Shown in pieces: positions 8,521-15,290 of a stretch of 20,468 nucleotides of DNA. The first letter of the stretch is position 1. Every line of letters begins with the position of its first letter. The DNA is from an uncultured Collinsella sp. (GTDB taxonomy: Bacteria > Actinomycetota > Coriobacteriia > Coriobacteriales > Coriobacteriaceae): assembly GCA_900754435.1 (NCBI GenBank), contig CAAECT010000191.1, positions 1 through 20,468 of the forward strand, given 5' to 3'. Both the position numbers and the translations under genes were made by a program. Below the pieces are notes generated by a model. That model ran no database searches. It was not told the DNA's origin and worked only from the letters and a program-made list of their open reading frames with translations.

Positions 8521-8532
8521 GTACAGATGTAC
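8521..8532. promoter_or_regulatory. Small dyad GTACA-N2-TGTAC upstream of the pip promoter
   Basis: A perfect 5-bp inverted repeat with a 2-base centre lies about 55 bases upstream of the candidate -35 and is immediately preceded by the palindrome GTTAAC (8515-8520). This is operator-like geometry, but no regulator gene is adjacent and the motif is short. Confidence 0.25.
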
Positions 8533-8588
8533 AGTATCCTAAATTTCAGCAGGTCACAAAACCACAACCCGCACAAATTATCAATCCG

Positions 8589-8648
8589 ACTAGTCATTGG
8601 GGACGTTCTTAAACGACTAGTCAAACAAGAACGTCCCCGATGACTAGT
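8589..8648. repeat. 22-bp inverted repeat with a third half-site in its loop
   Basis: Arms 8589-8610 and 8627-8648 pair over 22 positions (one G-T). Each arm combines ACTAGTCAT with GGGGACGTTCTT or its complement. The 16-base loop contains another GACTAGTC palindrome, so the motif occurs three times within 60 bases. No T-run follows on either strand, making a simple terminator unlikely. The inner part GGGGACGTTCTT recurs in altered form near 11025-11071, pointing to a dispersed intergenic repeat family. Confidence 0.75.
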
Positions 8649-8665
8649 TTGGACCACGAAAGCGT

Positions 8666-8787
8666 CGCTGGTTGAGCATAAGCCAGCGAAAACGCCCCTA
8701 AGCGAGCAAGGTGACGTGAAAGAGGAGGGAAGCGTACTTCGGTACGCGACCGACGATTGAACGTCAGATTGCCGCTTAGGGGCGTTT
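8666..8787. other. Compact multi-stem structured element (candidate ncRNA or mobile repeat)
   Basis: A 6-bp hairpin (8666-8671 with 8683-8688) is followed at once by a long interrupted stem: 8690-8704 with 8773-8787 (15 bp, perfect), a bulged A at 8705, 8706-8709 with 8769-8772, a 2x2 internal loop, then 8712-8717 with 8761-8766. The apical region contains GAAAGAGGAGGGAA and a 6-bp hairpin, 8732-8737 with 8742-8747, closed by a C(TTCG)G tetraloop, then an unpaired purine/pyrimidine mix. This is far more paired than chance would give and does not encode a credible protein. It lies between htpG and the pip operon; the transcribed strand is unknown. It could be a small RNA, an htpG 3' structure or a non-autonomous repeat. 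Confidence 0.6.
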
Positions 8788-8800
8788 GCAGCGTCGAGCT

Positions 8801-8828
8801 GTTACGCGGTTTGGTAAAACCGCGTAAC
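8801..8828 (-). terminator. 12-bp hairpin just after htpG, possible terminator or 3' stabiliser
   Basis: A perfect 12-bp stem (8801-8812 with 8817-8828) with a 4-base loop lies seven bases after the htpG stop codon. No T-run follows on the minus strand, so it is not a canonical intrinsic terminator; it may act with the structured element beyond it or protect the mRNA 3' end. Confidence 0.45.
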
Positions 8829-8835
8829 TACCTAA

Positions 8836-10860
8836 CTACATCAAGTTGCAGACAGCCGCCGCGAAGGCAACGGGATCCTCGGGCAAAATGCCCTCGACCA
8901 ACAGGGCCTGATCGTAGAGCAAGCCTGAGTACTGCTTGATCTTGTCAGTGTCGCCCGCCTTCTGAGCAGCGACAAGCTTGTCAAAGACCGGGTGCTTGGC
9001 GTTGAGCTCGAGCACGCGCTGGCTCTTGGGCATGCCGTCGGGCGCGCCCTCGGGTCCCTTCTGGAGTACCTTCTCCATCTCGAGCGAAAGCGGACCCTCG
9101 GTGGTGATGCAAGCGGGGGCATCGGTCAGGCGCGCGGAGACGGCAACTTTCTCGACCTTGTCACCGAGTGCCTCCTTCATAGCGCTAAAGAGGTCCTCGT
9201 TCTCCTTGGTGGCGTCCTCGGCCTCCTTCTTCTCATCCTCGGTCGCCAGGTCAAGATCACCGGTCGCGACGTTCTTGAGCTCCAGATGACGATCCTCGAC
9301 CTCGGGCTCGGCACCGTCGGCCACAGCCTTCTCGGCAGCCTCGCGGGCAGCATCGTCCTCGTAGATCTTGGGCATATCGGCGGCAACGTACTCACGCATG
9401 GCCTGGAAGGTAAACTCATCCACGTCCTGCGTCAGAAGCAGCACGTCATAGCCGCGGTCGAGCACGCCCTTTACCACGGGCATCTTGGCCAAGCGCTCGC
9501 GCGAATCGCCGGCGGCGTAGTAGATGGCCTTCTGATCCTCGGGCATGCCCTTGGCATACTCGGCCAGGGTAATCATCTTCTGTTCCTTGGCAGACCAGAA
9601 CAGCAACAGGTCGGCGAGCTCATCGGCCTTCATGCCATAGCTCGAGTAGATGCCGTACTTAAGGCCGCGGCCAAAGTTCTCAAAGAACTTCTCGTAGGCC
9701 TCGCGGTCGTTGTCACGCATATCCTCAAGGTCGGCGGTGATCTTCTTCTCGACACGCTTGGCGATAGCCTTGAGCTGACGGTTCTGCTGCAGCGTCTCGC
9801 GCGAGATGTTGAGCGACACGTCGGCGGAATCCACGACGCCGCGGACAAAGTTGTAGTAGTCGGGCAGCAGGTCGTCGCACTTCTCCATAATCAGAACGTT
9901 GGAGCTGTAGAGCGCCAGGCCCTTCTCGTAGTCCTTGCTGTACAGATCGAACGGCGCGCGACCCGGCACAAACAGCAGGGCGTCATACTCGAGCGTGCCC
10001 TCGGCATGGAAGCTGATGGTGCGCGCAGGATCGTCAAAGTCGTGGAACGTGGACTTGTAGAACTCGTCGTAGTCCTTCTGCTCGACATCGGAGCTGCGCT
10101 TCTTCCAGATCGGTGTCATGGAATTGACGGTCTCGAGCTCCTGGTAGTCCTCGTACTCGGGCTTGTAATCGTCGCCGGCGTCCTCGGGCTTGGGTTTCTG
10201 GCGGCTCTTGGACACCATCATCTGAATCGGGTAGCGCACATAGTTGCTGTACTGCTGAATCAGGCTCTTGAGGCCCCACTCGGTCAGGAAGCGATCGTAG
10301 GTCTCGGCCTCGCCGTCGGCATCGAGCTTCTCATTCTCGCGCAGCGTCAGGATGACATCGGTACCGTGCTCGGCGCGCTCGCCGTCTTCGATGGTGTAAC
10401 CCTCAAGACCATCAGACTCCCACACATGGGCGACATCCTCGCCGTAGGCGCGGCTGACGACCTTCACATGGCTGGCGACCATAAAAGCCGAGTAGAAGCC
10501 CACGCCAAACTGGCCGATGATGTCGACATCCGAACCCTGCTGCTCGGCGTTCTCGGTCTTAAACTCCTCGGAGCCGGAATGGGCGATGGTGCCCAGATTG
10601 CGCTCGAGCTCCTCGGCGGTCATGCCAATGCCGTTATCCGAGATGGTAATGGTGCGGGCGTCTTTATCAAAGGAAACGCGAATAGCCAGGTCGCCCTGGT
10701 CGATCTTGACGCTCGGATCCTGCAGGCTCTTAAAGTTGAGCTTGTCGACGGCGTCGCTCGCGTTAGAGATAAGCTCGCGCCGGGAGGTTTCCTTATTGGT
10801 GTAGATGGGGTTGATCATGAGGTCGAGCAGTTTTTTGCTCTCGGTCTTAAATTGACGCAT
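8836..10860 (-). CDS. htpG: Molecular chaperone HtpG (bacterial Hsp90)
   Basis: The 674-aa protein is the cytosolic Hsp90 homodimer that remodels client proteins using ATP. The N-terminal GHKL ATPase domain shows RRELISNASDAVDKL (27-41, catalytic Glu29 and Asn33), the nucleotide loop ISDNGIGMT (73-81), and the lid glycine loop GQFGVGFYSAFMVA (116-129), then GTDVILTL. The middle domain contains LNISRETLQQNRQLK with the arginine that contacts the ATP gamma-phosphate. The C-terminal dimerisation domain follows. It is longer than the 624-residue E. coli protein; part of the excess is an acidic Ala/Glu/Asp-rich stretch at about 500-560 preceding the dimerisation region. The ATG at 10860 follows AAAGGA at seven bases. 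It appears monocistronic. Confidence 0.97.
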   Translation of the reverse strand: MRQFKTESKKLLDLMINPIYTNKETSRRELISNASDAVDKLNFKSLQDPSVKIDQGDLAIRVSFDKDARTITISDNGIGMTAEELERNLGTIAHSGSEEFKTENAEQQGSDVDIIGQFGVGFYSAFMVASHVKVVSRAYGEDVAHVWESDGLEGYTIEDGERAEHGTDVILTLRENEKLDADGEAETYDRFLTEWGLKSLIQQYSNYVRYPIQMMVSKSRQKPKPEDAGDDYKPEYEDYQELETVNSMTPIWKKRSSDVEQKDYDEFYKSTFHDFDDPARTISFHAEGTLEYDALLFVPGRAPFDLYSKDYEKGLALYSSNVLIMEKCDDLLPDYYNFVRGVVDSADVSLNISRETLQQNRQLKAIAKRVEKKITADLEDMRDNDREAYEKFFENFGRGLKYGIYSSYGMKADELADLLLFWSAKEQKMITLAEYAKGMPEDQKAIYYAAGDSRERLAKMPVVKGVLDRGYDVLLLTQDVDEFTFQAMREYVAADMPKIYEDDAAREAAEKAVADGAEPEVEDRHLELKNVATGDLDLATEDEKKEAEDATKENEDLFSAMKEALGDKVEKVAVSARLTDAPACITTEGPLSLEMEKVLQKGPEGAPDGMPKSQRVLELNAKHPVFDKLVAAQKAGDTDKIKQYSGLLYDQALLVEGILPEDPVAFAAAVCNLM

Positions 10861-10946
10861 GTGCAGTCCTTTCGCGCTACCCCCGTCCGCAAAAACGGCC
10901 CGGTCGCCCGAGCCGAATCGCAGACCTGCTATGTTCAGACTTAGAT

Positions 10947-10998
10947 TTTATAACCCATTAGCGCGCATATATACATACGGAATCGAAAAACTGTATGT
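10947..10998 (-). promoter_or_regulatory. Candidate htpG promoter with overlapping dyad
   Basis: On the minus strand TATAAA (10952-10947, within TATAAAAT) is a good -10; the -35 at 17 bases is only TGTATA. A 6-bp inverted repeat, ACATAC (10973-10978) with GTATGT (10993-10998), overlaps and lies just upstream of the -35, where a repressor or activator could bind. Neither a CIRCE element nor a HAIR-type repeat is visible. The resulting leader would be about 80 bases. Confidence 0.4.
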
Positions 10999-11024
10999 CT
11001 AAGCGCTCCGATGCGCCAATTGCC

Positions 11025-11071
11025 AAGGAGCGTCCCCAACTGCCGGCAGAAAAGGAACGTCCCTATCTGCC
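11025..11071. repeat. Imperfect 20-bp direct repeat (AAGGARCGTCCC family)
   Basis: Copies 11025-11044 and 11052-11071 match at 17 of 20 positions, each AAGGA-R-CGTCCC-nnn-CTGCC. The second copy runs over the stop codon of the acetyltransferase gene. The core AAGGAACGTCCC resembles the AAGAACGTCCCC arm of the inverted repeat at 8589-8648. Confidence 0.6.
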
Positions 11072-11563
11072 ATCTACGCGCTTGGCCATCCAGACATGGG
11101 GCTGGCCCTCGTCTTCGTAATCTACCGGGGCAATTTGCGTGTAGCCCGCCTTTGCATAGAGCGGCAACACGTATTCCTGCGCATGCAGCTTAATAAGCTT
11201 AGCGCCGGCATCGCGTGCACACGAAGCACTGGCCTCGACGATCGCACTCGCCAGTCCGCGACGACGCATAGCCGGCAGCACGGCGACGCGCCCCATAATG
11301 TAGGTCTCCCCCGCCGCAACGCCTTCGTCCATGTCGCATGCCGGCAACACCGGGGCCTCTGCGTCAGCCACGCGCTCAAGCTCTTCGGGAAACACGCGCG
11401 AGCAACCGGCAAGCTCGCCGTCTACATAGAGCGTCACATGAATGCAGCTCTGATCCTTGTCGATAGCGTCGAACTCATTCTCGTAGCCCTGCTCGTCTAT
11501 AAAAACGACGCGGCGCACCAACGCCGCGTCATCAAAGCATCCCGTCTTAAGTTGGATATCCAT
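11063..11563 (-). CDS. GNAT-family N-acetyltransferase, ElaA-like
   Basis: The 166-aa protein fits the GCN5-related N-acetyltransferase fold and resembles the ElaA/YjcF branch. An early VVFIDEQGYENEFDAID segment precedes a strand (IHVTLYVDGELAGCSRV). The acetyl-CoA site motif A reads MGRVAVLPAMRRRGLASAIV (matching the R/Q-x-x-G-x-G/A loop), followed by LHAQEYVLPLYAKAGY. The C-terminus has YEDEGQPHVWM, close to the Y.EDGIPH.M ending of ElaA. The substrate is unknown. An in-frame TTG lies 18 bases upstream, but the ATG at 11563 is chosen because GAAAGGG sits five bases before it. It starts 39 bases after cpsB and may be co-transcribed with it. Confidence 0.9.
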   Translation of the reverse strand: MDIQLKTGCFDDAALVRRVVFIDEQGYENEFDAIDKDQSCIHVTLYVDGELAGCSRVFPEELERVADAEAPVLPACDMDEGVAAGETYIMGRVAVLPAMRRRGLASAIVEASASCARDAGAKLIKLHAQEYVLPLYAKAGYTQIAPVDYEDEGQPHVWMAKRVDGR

Positions 11564-11602
11564 GGCTGCCCTTTCATTCAATGCGAACGTTAGGGACAGA
11601 TA

Positions 11603-12253
11603 TTAGCGAAAATGAGCTCCGCGCACGCTAAACTTCGCGCGAGCCTTCGCCAGGCAGTCGTAATGACCCACGTTATGGGCATCGCTCGCGATGAAGCTGT
11701 ACAGGTTCTGATCGAACAGGCGCTGTGCCGGCTTTTTCTCGCGACCAAAGCGACCGCCGGCAATAAAGTCCGCCGAAGCCTGCAGCTTGCAACCCATATC
11801 GACCAGGCGCTCCGCCACGCTTACATCCTTTTGAACCGCACGATAGCGCTCAGGATGAGCGATAATCACCTGGTAACCACGGCACTGCAAATCGTAAATC
11901 GTGTTCTCGTACTCTCTAAACGCATACGCATCGGCATGCGTCGAAAGCTCGAGCAGAAACTCGTTGGTCCCATCGAAATGCAAGTGCTCCGCGGCATCGA
12001 TACCAAGCTCAACGAGCTTTCGATGGTTGACCTCGAAGCCCATCTGGAGCGGAAAACCGTCAGCGTTATCACGCAGCAGCTCAAAGGCATCCCACATCTT
12101 GTCGTAATCAAAATAGGGATCACGGCAGTGAGGAGTGCAAACGATTCTGGTTACACCGGCCCGCTTGGCAGCCTCGAGCATCGCCAAGCTCTCATCGAGA
12201 TCGGCGGCGCCGTCGTCTACACCCGGCAAGATATGGCAATGAATGTCACGCAT
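11603..12253 (-). CDS. cpsB: PHP-type protein-tyrosine-phosphatase (CpsB/CapC/YwqE family)
   Basis: The 216-aa protein is a manganese-dependent phosphotyrosine phosphatase that dephosphorylates its cognate BY-kinase and so sets capsule or exopolysaccharide output. All family motifs are present: DIHCHILPGVDDGA at 3-16 (His5, His7), CTPH at 39-42, GFEV with Glu74, AHPERY at 132-137 and SDAHN at 190-194, forming the metal-binding site of the PHP fold. It is shorter than the usual 240-255 residues, lacking part of the C-terminal helix region. The ATG at 12253 lies 17 bases after the kinase stop with AAGG eight bases upstream. It is the third gene of a C-D-B operon. The symbol is by family; no capsule genes are visible. 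Confidence 0.92.
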   Translation of the reverse strand: MRDIHCHILPGVDDGAADLDESLAMLEAAKRAGVTRIVCTPHCRDPYFDYDKMWDAFELLRDNADGFPLQMGFEVNHRKLVELGIDAAEHLHFDGTNEFLLELSTHADAYAFREYENTIYDLQCRGYQVIIAHPERYRAVQKDVSVAERLVDMGCKLQASADFIAGGRFGREKKPAQRLFDQNLYSFIASDAHNVGHYDCLAKARAKFSVRGAHFR

Positions 12254-12270
12254 AGGTCAGCCTTAATCAA

Positions 12271-13008
12271 CTAAACGTTTGCCCGGTTGGTGAAGATGCC
12301 TTTTTTTGAAGTCCCCTGATCGTCTGAGCCCTTCTTCACCTTCTTACCGTCCTTGGTGTAGTAGGAGTAGTAGTACTCGCTGGTCTCGGTCTCGCAGTAG
12401 TTCATAACGGTACCGATGAGCTTGACCTTCTCGGACTTCTTAAGCTGACCGATGGCGTTGAGCGCCTCCTCGCGCTTGGTGAAATCCTCACGCACGACAA
12501 AAAGCGTGCCGTCGGTCAGGCTGGCAATCTCGGCAGCATCGATGAAGGTGCCTACCGGAGGAGCGTCGAAGATGACGTACTGGAACTTGGCAGACAGTGC
12601 CTTTACCAGCTTGGCAAAGCGATGAGAGACGATGATGTCGGCAGGATTGGGAATATGCGGCTCGGCATCGAGGAAGTAGAAGTTCTTCTGACCCGTCTCG
12701 ACAATTGCCTGGTCAATGGAGATCTGCTCGGAAAGGACCGCATAGAGTCCGCCGCGCGAACGAACGCCGAGCATATCGGAAAGAGACCTGCGGCGCATAT
12801 CGGCCTCGACCAGGAGCACGGACTTGCCGCTCGTGGCGATTGCCTGAGCAAGGTTAATGGAAACCGTAGACTTGCCCTCGTTGGGAATCGAGGAGGTAAC
12901 GGTGATGGTACGAATGGGGTCGTCCACGCTCGCAAAGCGGATGTTGGCCAGAAGGGTCTTGGCGGCATTCTGTACAACGAGTTTATCGGTGTTCTTTGCC
13001 TTAGCCAT
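12271..13008 (-). CDS. cpsD: Tyrosine-protein kinase (BY-kinase), CpsD/CapB family
   Basis: The 245-aa cytoplasmic protein is a bacterial tyrosine autokinase that, with its membrane adaptor, controls polysaccharide chain length and export. It has Walker A in IPNEGKSTVS (41-50), the BY-kinase-specific Walker A' VLLVEADMRRR (64-74, Asp70) and Walker B YVIFDAPP (144-151). The C-terminal tyrosine cluster, EYYYSYY at 211-217, provides the autophosphorylation sites removed by the neighbouring phosphatase. A Lys/Gly-rich tail follows. The ATG at 13008 lies two bases after the adaptor's stop, and its Shine-Dalgarno (AAAGGTGG) is inside the adaptor's last codons, so translation is probably coupled. 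Confidence 0.94.
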   Translation of the reverse strand: MAKAKNTDKLVVQNAAKTLLANIRFASVDDPIRTITVTSSIPNEGKSTVSINLAQAIATSGKSVLLVEADMRRRSLSDMLGVRSRGGLYAVLSEQISIDQAIVETGQKNFYFLDAEPHIPNPADIIVSHRFAKLVKALSAKFQYVIFDAPPVGTFIDAAEIASLTDGTLFVVREDFTKREEALNAIGQLKKSEKVKLIGTVMNYCETETSEYYYSYYTKDGKKVKKGSDDQGTSKKGIFTNRANV

Positions 13009-13010
13009 GC

Positions 13011-13667
13011 CTATTTACCACCTTTCATAGCCGGAATTCGGCCAACAACGGGAATGCCCAGGAGCTCTTCTGCCTCTTCGGCACCGCGGATGCGGGTATT
13101 GAGCATGTCTGCCAAAACGACATAGGCAACTGCGATAAAGATGCCTGCGAGGAACGCGACGGCAACGTACAGCATGCGCTTGGGACCGCTGGGGGCCTCG
13201 GGGATCTTAGCCTCGTCGATAACGTTGATGCTCTGGGCAGCGCCGACGTTCTGGGCGACCGTACTCACCGAGCTGGCCATGGCCTTAGCGACCTTAGCCG
13301 TCTCCTTGGCATCGGTGCCGGTGACCGAAAGCGTAATGACGCGCGTGGTCGTCTCGGAGGAAACAGAGACCTTGTAGTCATCCAGATCGGTAAGGCCCAG
13401 CTCATTGGCGGCGCCGCTCTTAACGCTATCGCTATCCAGCAGCGTGGCGATATCGTTGGAAAGCATCTGGCTCGCCGAGAGATCGTTGTAGCTCATCTGA
13501 CCGCTATCGTCGGTTTTGGCGAGAATGTACATGCTCGTCGTCGCGGTGTAGGTGTTGTCCATCGCAACGAAGGACACGATGCCCATGGCGATCGCGCAGA
13601 CCACCGGAAGGGTGATGACCAGCTTAAGGTGCTTTTTGAGCAGCTGGAACAGTTCGAGAAGGGTCAT
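13011..13667 (-). CDS. cpsC: Wzz/CpsC-type chain-length determinant and kinase adaptor
   Basis: The 218-aa membrane protein has two helices (about 15-35 and 165-187) enclosing an extracytoplasmic Wzz domain. The second helix is preceded by the proline motif PEAPSGPKR (156-164). The short cytoplasmic end (GAEEAEELLGIPVVGRIPA) matches the region that binds and activates the partner BY-kinase in Gram-positive systems, where transmembrane and kinase parts are separate proteins. It is the first gene of the C-D-B operon. The ATG at 13667 follows AAAGGC with a somewhat long spacing of about seven bases. Confidence 0.92.
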   Translation of the reverse strand: MTLLELFQLLKKHLKLVITLPVVCAIAMGIVSFVAMDNTYTATTSMYILAKTDDSGQMSYNDLSASQMLSNDIATLLDSDSVKSGAANELGLTDLDDYKVSVSSETTTRVITLSVTGTDAKETAKVAKAMASSVSTVAQNVGAAQSINVIDEAKIPEAPSGPKRMLYVAVAFLAGIFIAVAYVVLADMLNTRIRGAEEAEELLGIPVVGRIPAMKGGK

Positions 13668-13714
13668 GCAGCTTGCCTTTCATTTCCCCAGTTCGGATTG
13701 ACAAAACTGTCCGT

Positions 13715-13743
13715 ATGTTATCGCATCTTTTTACCGAGACCAA
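13715..13743 (-). promoter_or_regulatory. Candidate promoter of the cpsC-cpsD-cpsB operon
   Basis: The minus strand carries TTGGTC (13743-13738), a 17-base spacer and TAACAT (13720-13715), followed by about 45 bases of leader. Both hexamers are modest matches, but the spacing is ideal and the region is AT-rich compared with its surroundings. Confidence 0.35.
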
Positions 13744-13800
13744 ACTCTATACATAAGAAACAGGCTCTCCTGTAAAAATGTCGGAAGCAATCGTAAAATT

Positions 13801-13837
13801 GCACAACAACGCCGCACCCGAAAGTCAAATGCGGCGT
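13801..13837 (-). terminator. Probable terminator after the PhoR-like kinase gene
   Basis: A perfect 8-bp GC-rich stem (13830-13837 with 13809-13816), with a 13-base loop, is followed on the minus strand by TGTTGTGCAATTTT. It lies about 45 bases after the kinase stop and before the cpsC promoter. The T-tract is interrupted, so efficiency is uncertain. Confidence 0.55.
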
Positions 13838-13880
13838 CTGCATCAATATCTATGTTGTATCGCTATGCGAATGGCTCGTC

Positions 13881-15287
13881 CTACTGTATGGGAAACGTCA
13901 CCGTAATGGTGGTTCCCACGCCCAACTCGCTCGACAAATCGAGCGTGGCGTGATGATACAGGGCCGCATGCTTGACAATGGCAAGCCCCAGGCCGGTTCC
14001 GCCGCGTGCCTTGGACCTACTCTTATCCACGCGATAGAACCGCTCAAATACCTTGCCCTGTTCTTCAGGCGCGATACCGATTCCCGTGTCGGCGACCGCG
14101 AGGAACGGATGGCCTTCGTCGTTGGTGCCGCACTGCAGCGTAACCGTACCGCCGGGCCGATTGTAGCGGATGGCGTTGCTTGCCAGATTATAGATGAGCT
14201 CGTCGATCAAGCGCGACACGCCTTCGATGACCACGGGCTTGGTCTCATGACTTATCGTCACATTCGCCTGACGGGCGACCTGTTCAAGACGCTGCTCAAC
14301 CGCGTAGATGGCACGCGAGAGCTCAATAGGCTCCGTGGACCCAATGGGCACCGCCTCGCCCTCAGTTGCACGCTCGGCCTCGTCCAAGTTAGACAGCGTA
14401 AGGATGTCGTTGACGAGCGCCGCCAAGCGGCCTGCCTCACGATAGATGCGACCGCCAAAGTTGCGCAGGTCGTCCTCGCCCTCGACCATGCCGTTTGCGA
14501 TGAGCTCGGCATAGCCCGAAATCGCCGTAAGCGGCGTCTTGAGCTCATGAGTGATATTCGCCGTGAACTCGCGGCGCATACGGTCGTTGTCCGCTAGCAC
14601 CGCCATTTGGCGCTTGAGTTCCTGGCGCTGCGACTCAATACGCTCAAGCATGGGGACCATCTCGGCATAGGCGTGCTCATAGCTACGGCGTGGGTGGTCC
14701 AAATCCACCTCTTGCAACGGCGCGATGATGGCACGGGACTCGCGGCGCGCCATAAAAAACGAGAGTACCGCACCCGCTGCTGCGATAAGCAGCATCGGCG
14801 CCACCATCGACAGCAAAATCGCCGCAACGCCAGGCTGGGCCTGCGCCAAGCGGACAACCTGGCCGTTATCAAGGGCGACGGCGCGATACAGCATAATCTC
14901 GTCGAGCGTAGAGCTTGCGCGCTCCGCAGAACCCAAACCACTCTCAAAGGCCTCGATGACCTCGGGGCGATCGCCATGGTTGGGCAGTGTGGAAGGCGAC
15001 GCCTCGTTGTCGTAGGCAACCGATCCATCTTTGTTAATCAGCGTGATGCGCAAGTCCTCGCGATCGAGGCTACGCAAGAACGGGATGGGCTCCTGCTGCT
15101 CGTCGAGGGCGGCAGCAATGAGCTCGGTTTCCTGCGCCAGATTGGCACTCGTGGCATCCGCCAAGGTGTTTTGCACAAAGAACGCACCCAGCACCGTAAA
15201 CGCCACGATAACCGCCATGGCGCAGACAAAGATCGTCACAAAAACGCGGTGCGACAGCGTATGTTTTCCCTGGGGGGCGAAGACCAC
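13881..15287 (-). CDS. phoR: PhoR-like sensor histidine kinase
   Basis: The 468-aa membrane kinase has helices at about 15-37 and 157-180 flanking an extracytoplasmic PDC/Cache-like sensor region (38-155). The second helix leads through a linker into a HisKA domain with FTANITHELKTPLTAISGY (241-259, phospho-acceptor His247). The ATPase domain follows: N-box ELIYNLASNAIRYN (363-376), G1 ADTGIGI (399-405), F-box FERFYRVDKSR, and G2 GGTGLGLAIVKH (429-440). The start is GTG at 15287, three bases after the regulator's stop, with GGAGGAG spanning the end of that gene. Next to the PhoB-like regulator and pstB, a phosphate-starvation role is likely, but PhoR and WalK kinases are close in sequence, so the name is provisional. 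Confidence 0.9.
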   Translation of the reverse strand: MVFAPQGKHTLSHRVFVTIFVCAMAVIVAFTVLGAFFVQNTLADATSANLAQETELIAAALDEQQEPIPFLRSLDREDLRITLINKDGSVAYDNEASPSTLPNHGDRPEVIEAFESGLGSAERASSTLDEIMLYRAVALDNGQVVRLAQAQPGVAAILLSMVAPMLLIAAAGAVLSFFMARRESRAIIAPLQEVDLDHPRRSYEHAYAEMVPMLERIESQRQELKRQMAVLADNDRMRREFTANITHELKTPLTAISGYAELIANGMVEGEDDLRNFGGRIYREAGRLAALVNDILTLSNLDEAERATEGEAVPIGSTEPIELSRAIYAVEQRLEQVARQANVTISHETKPVVIEGVSRLIDELIYNLASNAIRYNRPGGTVTLQCGTNDEGHPFLAVADTGIGIAPEEQGKVFERFYRVDKSRSKARGGTGLGLAIVKHAALYHHATLDLSSELGVGTTITVTFPIQ

Positions 15288-15290
15288 GGG

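Noticed and set aside
8757..8939. Small plus-strand open frame (60 codons) running out of the structured element
   Set aside because: It overlaps the inverted-repeat element and the end of htpG, has no ribosome binding site, and its low-complexity product is rich in Arg and Pro.
8992..10944. Plus-strand 650-codon open frame opposite htpG
   Set aside because: The minus strand encodes an unmistakable Hsp90; the antisense frame is a Leu/Gly/Val-rich shadow with no recognisable domain.
10861..11062. CIRCE or HAIR heat-shock operator upstream of htpG
   Set aside because: I looked for TTAGCACTC-N9-GAGTGCTAA and CTTGAGT-N7-ACTCAAG type repeats and saw neither; only a 6-bp ACATAC/GTATGT dyad is present.
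11025..11071. Possible start of a CRISPR array
   Set aside because: There are only two imperfect copies with a 7-base gap, and no cas genes.
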